From: Parapristionchus giblindavisi
Taxonomy: Eukaryota; Nematoda; Chromadorea; Rhabditida; Diplogasteridae
Reading direction: 5' to 3'
Assembly (NCBI GenBank): GCA_943737045.1
Contig: CALSFV010000359.1
Location: 62,001-126,000 of the forward strand
DNA length: 64,000 nt
This document shows positions 37,508 to 64,000 of this stretch, piece after piece. Every line of letters starts with the position of its first letter. The first letter of the stretch is position 1. The position numbers and the translations under genes are program-made. The notes below the pieces were generated by a model that was given only the letters and a program-made list of their open reading frames with translations, made no database searches and was not told the origin of the DNA.

Positions 37508-37594
37508 CCATCATTCTGCTCTTCACCAGACAATCCTGCGTGTAACCGACGGATGCCGTGGATGAGAGCGCCGACGATACCGGACGTCCACCAT
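37508..37594 (-). pseudogene. Candidate VPS8 N-terminal exon upstream of copy B
   Basis: Between an AATAG acceptor and a GTAATA donor lies an 87-bp frame reading GGRPVSSALSSTASVGYTQD and on to KSRMM. It has the Ser-rich character of the segment that precedes the WD40 region in animal VPS8. Its start phase accepts the end phase of the exon at 38461-38550. Its end phase (one base) does not fit exon 1 of copies A or C (phase 0), so at least one further exon would be needed. Identification is by position and composition only. Confidence 0.35.
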
Positions 37595-37599
37595 CTATT

Positions 37600-37665
<66 letters not shown>

Positions 37666-37719
37666 TTTTTATTATTATTATTAAATTAATTTAATTTATA
37701 ATTATATATTGTATTTATA

Positions 37720-38290
37720 TTTATATTTATGAAGAGATTGCAGCATTAGATTTGTTTGCACATTCGAGGGAACCATTAATCTTGATATCATCTCTAAACT
37801 ATTATTGTCGTGTGCTACCGCGATCCGCCAGGTTCTATGAAGACATTGCAGCATTATCTTTATTTTGAGTGCATTGTCACTAGAGATCCGCAAACGTGCA
37901 ATTGAACGACCGGTTCGGTATTGTTCGATATTAAAATGAAGAAAAGTCATTCAGCCGATTTTGATAAATAATACCGTGCAATGTCGTGCATTGTGGTATC
38001 ATTTTCAAGCCATTTTCAGGCCTTATATCGGTTGTTCTTAACCGTTAATTCAATGGAAATAAATGAGAATGAGTCGACTGCGCGTCTTTGCACGAATAAA
38101 TTTTTAATTATCCTATTAATACCGTGCGCACGATATCTTATTCATTAATTAGTGAGAAATCATTTCTGAACGACCGCACGTTTGCGGATCTCTAATTGTC
38201 ACTATAATTATTAATCTTGAAAACCCTCTAAACTATGATTGTTATGTGCTACCGCAATCTGCCAGGTTTACTAAGATCGTAATAGCTGCC
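37720..38290. repeat. Diverged tandem repeat holding a hAT-like MITE
   Basis: Three copies of a roughly 110-bp sequence (GTGCTACCGCRATCYGCCAGG; ATTAATCTTGA) lie at about 37730-37850, 37845-37880 (partial) and 38205-38290. A MITE at 37881-38194 interrupts them: its ends TAGAGATCCGCAAACGTGC are inverted and ATTGTCAC flanks it perfectly on both sides (37873-37880 and 38195-38202), an 8-bp target duplication typical of hAT. Confidence 0.8.
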
Positions 38291-38424
38291 CTTTCATCAT
38301 TTTTTAACTTATTGAAACATCTTTATGATGCATAATAAATAAATGGGGAAAACAGATTCCGACATCTACGACTCTGACTGTGACTAGTACAAAATAAAGG
38401 AGTAGTTGTAATAAGTAAAGCACA

Positions 38425-38456
<32 letters not shown>

Positions 38457-38460
38457 AAAC

Positions 38461-38550
38461 CTAGCAGTGATGCGTTGTCGTCGACATCGAGGAAGGACAC
38501 GCCCTCCAGAAGGCCCGACGCCGTCCCTTCCCTTCATCCTCCCATGAAGA
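38461..38550 (-). pseudogene. Candidate VPS8 5' exon upstream of copy B, frame broken
   Basis: A strong TTTCAG acceptor and a GTTTTT donor bound 90 bp. The 3' part reads TASGLLEGVSFLDVDDNASL, acidic like the VPS8 N-terminus. In that frame a TGA lies 5 codons into the exon, while the 5' part reads SSWEDEGKG in another frame. This suggests a one-base indel, in keeping with the decay of type-2 units. Neither this exon nor 37508-37594 is found upstream of copies A or C. Confidence 0.35.
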
Positions 38551-39106
38551 CTGAAATGGGAATACATTAATGCCTGGTTGCCTTGCTTTTTATCGAGTAT
38601 AAGTCAGCAAACACTGTGCTCAATGAAAATATGCCAAAATTCCACAAAAAACCGATATGGTGCACCACGGTGTACTTTAACCGTCTGCGCTCTCTCACTT
38701 TTACGCACTCTCTCTCACTTTCGCTATAATGTTTTCACTGTCAAGCCATGCCCGCTGAATAAAAGATGCATTTGCAGTTTTAATACATAGAGTGTAGTTT
38801 TAAAGGGAGCCTAACCTCTCTCAATGGTCTCTCCATTGCGCACACTATTTCTCTGTTCTCTAACAACGAGAGAGCATTGCGCATCGAAGAGACCATTGAG
38901 TGAGGTTTCGCTCCCTTTAATCATAAAAATTTAATTTAATTTAATTTTTCATACATCAAAACAGATTTTACAATGCCAGGCTACCACTTAGAATGGAGAA
39001 TGATCCAGAATATGGAAATGATTATCGATTACATTTGTGAGATGAGACTGCTTCAACGTCTCATTTTCGGCTGTTGGAGAAGGAAATGTTAGATGAGGGT
39101 GATGAC

Positions 39107-39619
39107 CAGGGCTGGGCTTTTGTGTTTTGTGTTTTTTATATGTTTTTCATGGTCTTGGACACAAAAAAATGTGTGTTAAAATTTGTAAAAGAGACACAAA
39201 ATAACACAAAAAAATTGCACCAATTTCCTGATTTTTCAAGATTTACTGGAGAAAATCGATGATATTAGTCGTTAAGTACAATAAAATTGTATCGGCAAAA
39301 TTGCAATTTTTGTAACGATCAGATAATTTTGGTCTAGAATTTCATTTTATCAGTAATTCAAAGCTTGCTAACTCCGTTGTCGTTCAGCCGAATTCCAGAC
39401 TCATGGTTTTCTGAGTCGCTCTTCTTTTTTTAAATGATTTTAGAAGTTTTTTTGTTCACATTTTAAGTTCTATATTGAAAAATACCTTTTTCATTAGCTA
39501 TAAACTTGCTCAAATGTAGGAAAAAAATATTTTTGTGTTTTGTGTACACAAAAAATATTTTTTTGTTTTTTGAGTACACAAAATTTTTGTGTTACGAAAA
39601 CGTTTTGTGCCCAGCCCTG
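39107..39619. mobile_element. hAT-like MITE with CAGGGCTGGGC ends
   Basis: The ends CAGGGCTGGGC and GCCCAGCCCTG are inverted, and inner TTTTGTGTTTTGTG arms pair. Flanks GTGATGAC (39099-39106) and GTGATGTC (39620-39627) match at seven of eight bases. It sits between spacer DNA and a retrotransposon fragment. The ends resemble those of 22780-23215, so the two may be related subfamilies. Confidence 0.85.
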
Positions 39620-39621
39620 GT

Positions 39622-39925
39622 GATGTCTCCCTTTTTGTATTCCTAATTCTCTTTCTACTTGTGGTTCTAGATCTTTGTCCACTTGGAACTCCCTCACCCA
39701 AGAGCTTGTCTCTTCCCCTCCCCATATATTCCGTGCAGGGATACGAAATTTACCCCCTCACAATATTATAGCTCAATCTCGTATTCGTCCTTAATATCAT
39801 TATTCAGCTTGAGCTGCCACTCCCCAACCGAAATCGCTTAAGCGACGGAACTCCATCACTCCCTTATTGCTTCATTCATCCATTATTATTGCTTTGAACT
39901 GATGGATAAATAAATAAATAAATGA
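39622..39925 (+). mobile_element. 5'-truncated retrotransposon copy, 3' end only
   Basis: It matches the 3' part of the 12427-15162 element in the opposite orientation (CCCTCACAATATTATA; GCCACTCCCCAACCGAAATC; CGCTTAAGCGACGGAACTCC) and ends in (GATAAATAAATAAATAAA). Sequence divergence is larger than expected for a very young copy. A further short 3' fragment lies at 54705-54815 (+). Confidence 0.85.
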
Positions 39926-40457
39926 GTTCGACAATATTGCTAGATATAGTCCATCATATCAAGTATAATTTCTACGAAACATGAATCATGCTGGATTTGT
40001 CACTTTCACATTTGTCACTTGATGATTTTCAAATAAGAAACCATTGCGTCAATTTCGCTAAATGCCCGTCCAAGGTAAGCCAAAAATAACGATTTTTGTA
40101 AATGTTGATTAAGAAAAAAACTGTGATTGTGCCGAAAGTGTGTGACCAAAGTATGCCTTGTGTTGAATCAATTAACAAATACGAATATATAGTAATTATA
40201 ATAATTTATCACAGTCGATAGGAGCAAATTATAAATATAATATGTACGAATCTGATATATAAATCTGAGAAAAATCAATCAATAAAAAGTAGGCTCTAAG
40301 TATGGAATCAACCGATATGAGAATTAAATATATATTTGAACAATCTAAGCTATATTATAAATATTGATTATGCATGGTAGACAATAGAACATTGATATTG
40401 GAGATTCTTAACTTACAAATGTACAGTACCCTATGGCACCGATCAGTCAATCGATAT

Positions 40458-58128
<17,671 letters not shown>

Positions 58129-58167
58129 CTGTAATCAAGGAGGACTAGATAAATCGATGATCCAATC

Positions 58168-58248
<81 letters not shown>

Positions 58249-58284
58249 CGTTAAATGAGAACGCTCAATGTTCTCAGTCTGTAA

Positions 58285-59779
58285 TTATATTATATATTTA
58301 TCGACATGCTCAGCATGAAATAATACATGTGGGTATAGCAATAATAATAATAAATAAATTACAGAAACTCTCGGCAGGGATTGATGTTGAAGAGGGTACG
58401 ATGGGCACAAATTAGGGCAAACTAGATCAATGGATAATCCAATCAATAATATCAAAATCGATCGATCCATCACCTAGTGCATACGCTACAAATAAACCGA
58501 TACTACTCAATAATATAAATAAATTTCTACCTGTCTCTCCTATTAGTATATCAGAGGACAAATACAAAATCGCGCCCTTTTTAAATATCTTGTTGCGCGA
58601 ATATGCAGGGGGGGGGCACATCTCAATATCGCGATGAGCAATACTTTGCCAAATTTGTAATAAATCAATCAATAAATTTTAATCTCTATCGATCCATAAT
58701 CGGTAAAAAAAAACGCTGAAAGAGCAGGGGCATAGGTACAGTATGCAACACATCCAGAATAAGAAATTATTACTTATAAATTCAAATAACAAACTGCCTT
58801 CAAAAAATAATTCAAAAAAAAAATTTCAAGGTAGTGAAAGATAACGCTAGAGAAACAGTGTAACAATAGTGGTTGGCATAGGATGTACACTATTAATATT
58901 TATTAAAATTTCTAGTTTTATTAATCATATATTTGTGCGTATTAAATTTATTAACTTAATGATCAAATGTCCATGACATTGAATAGACAAAGATCATATT
59001 TTAATGGAGTGTAGTTTTAATTTAAATTAACTTTTCATTAATCAAAAAAGATGTTACCATACCAGGCTATCACATATAATGGAGAATAATCCTGAAGATG
59101 AAGATGATTATCGATTAGATTACTGAGATGGGAGTACTTCAACTTCTTCTCGTTTCGAGTGTTGGAGAAGAAAATGTTAGATGAGGATGATGAGTTTCAA
59201 TCTATTTTTAGGTATTTACACATCGACAGAATTGTGAGATATAGTCCATCATATCAAATATAATTTCTACGAAACGTGAATCAAGCAGGATTTTTTTTCA
59301 CTTTCACATGTGCCACTTGATGATTTTCAAATAAGACCCATTTCCTCAATTTTGCTGAATGCCCGCCCAAGGAAAGCAAAAAATAACGATTTTTTCTAAA
59401 TATTAATTTAGAAATAGTTATTTATCCATATGAAAAAAACTGTGATTGTGCCGAAAACGTGTGAACAAAGTATTCCTTGTGGTGAATCAATTAACAAATA
59501 CGAATATATAGTATTATAATAATTTATCACAGTCGATATGAGCAAATTATAAATATAATATGTACGAATCTGATATATAAATCTGAGAAAAATCAATCAA
59601 TAAAAAGTAGGCTCTAAGTATGGAATCAACCGATATGAGAATTAAATAGATCTCTGAACAATCTAGACTATATTATAAATATTGATTATGCATGGTAGAA
59701 AATGGAACACATATTGATATTGGAGATTCTTAACTTACAAATGTACAGTACCCTATGGCACCGATCAATCAATCAATAT
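58285..59779. other. Spacer between copies C and D
   Basis: It matches 29531-31025 almost base for base until about 59650. After that, up to about 59815, it follows the copy A version (5520-5680) better than the copy B version. No gene is supported. The coding-like plus-strand segment noted in the other spacers is present (about 59150-59210) but its continuation is frameshifted. Confidence 0.5.
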
Positions 59780-61928
59780 CTACAAATTCCCGGCAGGACC
59801 CAGATATGGCTCGTCGTCCCACAGATCGAAGATGTTCCGTCGTTTGTGCGGTCGACGATCGTCACGACCAAACAGTACACGACGGCTTACGGTAGACGAC
59901 GACTTTTCCCAATCACTGCCCATATCTACCGTATCCAGATAGCGATCAGCACCATCAGCGAAATCGCACACTGGACACACTTTCTTCCCGGTGGACCAAC
60001 AATCTTGATGCTGCATGTGACCACAACTATAAAGAAAATCAATCAATACGTGATCATAGATCGATCATAAAATCTATAAATCGCAGTCTTTTTTCTGGAT
60101 ACAGTTTAAGAATAACGCTACGAATAAACACAAAATCAATCAATAAATAATCTAGACTATCAATCAATACCATGAAGTATAGTGGGTAAAAATCAATACT
60201 TGTATAGGTAGCTGGCCTTCGTGATGGGACCCGCACATGATACGCACTCGGGAGCAACGATATGTGAATGACGACGAGTCGAGAGATTCTGAGATGGTTT
60301 AAGTCAGTCATACTGTCAATCGATTAATCAATAAATCAATCAATCAATCAATTTTATCAGATCAGGTAGTAAATGCTCAGTCATACTGTAGGATACTGAG
60401 TAAATGCTCAGTCATACTGTAGGATACTGTAATTGGAAAGAAAGTGATCTATCTTAACGCCCGTGGGAATGGACCACATACAGTCATAGTCATTTTTGAA
60501 CTCGACAGCAGCAAGAACTCGGACCACCGAGGTGAGATTACTCCCAAATCATAGCATACGCGAAACTCGAAATCCACAGGTGCAAATAAGGGAAAGAGAG
60601 CAAGACATTCGCAAGAAAGCTCGTCTCTGCGCGCCAATCACCAACATGGCTTGATGCTGTTAGAACGATAACATAACGCCAATGCATACCGTACCCCTCA
60701 CACTCATTGTCAAACACACGTACCGTACCCTCACATTCCAACACTCCTACCGTACCCCTCACAATCAAACACTCCTACCGTATCCTACACACTCAAACAC
60801 TCCTACCGTACCCCTCACACTCCAACACTCCTACCGTATCCTACACACTCAAACACTCCTACCGTACCCCTCACACTCAAACACTCCTACCGTATCCTAC
60901 ACACTCAAACACTCCTACCGTATCCTACACACTCAAACACTCCTACCGTACCCCTCACACTCAAACACTCCTACCGTATCCTACACACTCAAACACTCCT
61001 ACCGTATCCTACACACTCAAACACTCCTACCGTACCCCTCACACTCAAACACTCCTACCGTATCCTACACACTCAAACACTCCTACCGTACCCCTCACAC
61101 TCCAACACTCCTACCGTACCCCTCACACTCAAACACTCCTACCGTATCCTACACACTCAAACACTCCTACCGTACCCCTCACACTCAAACACTCCTACCG
61201 TACCCCTCACACTCAAACACTCCTACCGTACCCCCTCACACTCACCACAAGTTGCTGCAACGCCTCCGCTTCTTCCGCATGTTGTACTCTTGCAAACGCA
61301 TGGAGCACACGGGATTCGTGATCACACGAGGAGATAATCGATGAGAGCAGAGAGGAGTACTCACTGTAACGGAATTGAGGTAGATCAATGAATATTGATT
61401 GACTCTAGCTTAGGGAAGGATAATATATGAAGATAGGAGAAAGTTCGGCGGTGTATCAACTTGATCACTTGATATTAACTTGAGGTAGATCAATGAATAT
61501 TGGGAACTTCTCTGGTTTTTATGACCCAGGTTATTGCGAAATTAGAAATACACACGGTATTTTTCCGTGATTGACCGCGCAGAAGAGCATAATAAACATA
61601 CATGGGCGTGGTACCTGGAGCTTGATTTTCATATTTCATCTTTCCATAAACTATATCAGAAAAACTATTCATATCTATGAAATATGCATTCCTTGCAACA
61701 TGAATCCACCAAGTGCGCTCATCCATCACTCAAAGACAGAGCGAGAGCAGGCACAGTAAATATACCTGTAGGTTCCCGAGGCGAACACGGGATACTGTAG
61801 CAGGGATTCCATGATATCGATCGCCCTCTCCGTTCCGCCCTCCAGTACCCGCTCCTCTCCTCTCTCTGATCCTCTTCCTCGTATCCGGTATCGTCCTTCT
61901 TCGAAGCTCGATTAGATACTCCTATAAC

Positions 61929-62004
<76 letters not shown>

Positions 62005-64000
62005 TTTTTATGAGGTTGTAATGGAAAGCATACGCGGGTACAAAATACAGCAAGTACAAAATGTTCGAGTGCAAGAAAGTATTCTAATGAATTATTTTCC
62101 GGATTCTACTTCATGGCAAGCGCAGATATTTAAAGACCATCAAGACATACGCGAACGATGAACCGATGAATAGAAGATAGAATTGAACCTCAGTGATCTA
62201 TGGAGGATTCCTGCTATGACTCTCCCCCCCCCATGTAATAAAGATTGTAATATTGCAATATGTGGTTGCAATGGAAAGCATACGCGGGCGGCATTTTTGT
62301 CGCTAGCGGTAAGACCCAAACTGTTTGGCGCCCTAGCCACCCGGCTTTAATTTCCAGCGACAAAAGATTGCTCCGCGTATAATGGAAGGTATACGCAGTA
62401 CGTACCACAATAGAGCAAATCAAAAGTAGACAGATGTGTGCCAGAACTAGGATAATTGCGGAACATATAATGGTATTAAATAGGACAACGTTTTGTGCAA
62501 ATAATTCACCTGTAGATGTTCCACGACCAGCGACGCCGTCGACGTTGAGCACAGCGAGGAAAGAGCCTGAATCAGTGAAATTGTTTAAAAAATATAAATA
62601 AAAAACACATTTTGGATATACGCAACAAAAGTAGCAAGGTGGGCTCAGAGATAAAGGGAAGGAACCCGTTGATATCTCGTTTCTAAACCCTTTCATTTCC
62701 TTTAGTTCAGACTTCTTAGCAATATATGACATCTACCGAAATTATAATACTAATTATAATTCAAAGGTTCCGTAGTTATGAGAGAAGAGCACATATATCA
62801 CATAAATCAATCGATTATCGATTAACTTTCCCAAAGTGGGCGGAGTCTACAACAAACCTCGACGTTTTCCTTGAGAAACTCTGTGATACTCTTACGCTCC
62901 TCTCTCGTCAATTCCGATTGCACGAGACGTGTGGACACGTCGAAGAAGGCATCCTGAGTGGAAAAGGAGGGTTACGGTAGTTCAAGACTACGGTAGATCA
63001 AGATTACGGTAGTTTAAGATTACGGTAGTTCAAGGTTACGGTAGATCCGTATCGATTGACACCTACCGTAGACACAGGCGGTGCTAGATAGCACTTGAGC
63101 AGATCGATGAAGCGACGTTGCAATCGATAAATGTGCGAACAAATTGTTACCCTGAAGATTCGAAAAATCGATAATCGGTCAATCAATCAATAATCCACCC
63201 ATACCGTAGTGGTTTCGCGCTCAATCTCAGCACACGCTCCATGTCGATGCCGGCCACGTAGCGCATTACCTGAGATCGATCAAATTTAATCAATCAATCA
63301 ATTTTAAATTAACCAAAATCAATAAAATGACTAGGATACCGTACCTCAACTACCGACTGTTCTTCAGATGGAGTGAGTATGGGCATCCGCAGAAGGTGCT
63401 CGATCGCCTAAACTAGGTATTACTCATTTATCTGAGGTTGAAAATCCATGAACTGTTGCAAACCGTTTGTTTGTAACAAACGCGACGTCACAAGCGTATA
63501 CGGAGCCGTTTTCCACAAATCCTCCCCCACGGTTTGCCACCATTCATGGATACGGCCTCTGATCACAGTGTAGTGTGTGGGCAGAGTAAGTGTGCGGCAA
63601 TTTTTTTTTTGAAAAAAATCAATAAATCAATAATTCTCACCTGATTGACCGTCTCGCCCGGTGAGATGATTCGATCAGTCGCCACCAGATTGGCCACAAA
63701 TCGAAGATACTCTGAGAGGATGGAGGCACTCGAACACTCCAATGAGAGTGTGCCGACGATCTGAACATGATGAAGATGATTATTGATTGATGATACCAGG
63801 ATATACCGTAACCATGAATAATATTGATTAAAGGTCCCGAAAAATATAGTTTAATCATAATGAAATCAAACGTGAGATCAATCGATAGCCTACTGTATCT
63901 CACCCCACACTTCATAGATAACTTCAACCAATCAATACAATCTGTCGTATGGTACCTCAGTTAGTCTCTGCAATCGATTGTCCTCAGACTGGAATAGGGG
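59780..64000 (-). pseudogene. vps8: VPS8 copy D (type 2): pseudogene, cut by the window end
   Basis: Exons found (transcript order): from 63956 (continues past the window), 63641-63760, 63345-63407, 63205-63269, 63067-63151, 62858-62953, 62510-62566, fused 61766-61921, 61246-61363, 60200-60288, 59780-60026. It carries the same exon 27/32 fusion and the same loss of exons 28-31 as copy B, so the fusion predates their duplication. The joined frame meets TGA at the start of 61246-61363. The RING exon is intact but would not be reached in frame. Bases 59650-59815 look copy-A-like, the rest copy-B-like. Confidence 0.88.
60689..61244. repeat. CTCCTACCGTAYCC minisatellite, copy D
   Basis: It has the same length and unit order as 31935-32490. 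Identity of such a fast-changing array is strong evidence that B and D separated very recently, or that they are alleles placed in tandem by assembly. Confidence 0.93.

Overview
The window looks like nuclear DNA of an invertebrate, most likely a nematode. It is AT-rich and intron-dense, with canonical GT-AG junctions, many short introns, and frequent ACCGTA/CTACAGTA-type intron motifs. One transposon (24490-26677) has a Tc5-like CAAGG terminus and a TCA duplication at a CTNAG target, as in the nematode Tc4/Tc5 group. The species is not identified. No bacterial, plasmid or CRISPR features are seen.

The only conserved cellular gene I recognise is VPS8, the CORVET (endosomal tethering complex) subunit, and it occurs five times in tandem, always on the minus strand. 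From left to right: A' (1971-4863, decayed fragment), A (5633-29347, 35 exons, open reading frame intact), B (31026-36979, pseudogene), C (40458-58128, 35 exons, intact) and D (59780-64000, pseudogene running off the window). A and C form one class ('type 1'). They have the same exon structure, joined coding lengths of 3486 and 3492 nt, and no stop or frameshift. A', B and D form a second class ('type 2'), sharing diagnostic intron insertions, internal exon losses and, in B and D, a fused exon that leads to an early stop. The array therefore alternates 2-1-2-1-2, a dimeric higher-order repeat. The last period is about 28.75 kb and nearly identical over more than 8 kb (26966-35281 against 55636-64000).

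The 35-exon models begin inside the WD40 propeller and end in a RING-H2 domain followed by a real stop. Roughly the first 190 residues of a metazoan VPS8 are missing from A and C. Two candidate N-terminal exons (38461-38550 and 37508-37594) survive only upstream of the decayed copy B.

Between and inside the copies lies a dense nested transposon landscape. Paralogous copies without an insertion act as empty sites, so target duplications can be read directly. I see a 2.7-kb non-LTR retrotransposon in A, a Tc5-like element carrying tRNA-like Pol III boxes in its inverted repeats and a 59-bp minisatellite inside, several MITE families with 8-bp target duplications (hAT-like), a TA-targeting MITE family, three large palindromic foldback elements, a probable solo LTR, and many expanded microsatellites and minisatellites. 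Most long open frames outside VPS8 and the retrotransposon come from these simple repeats.
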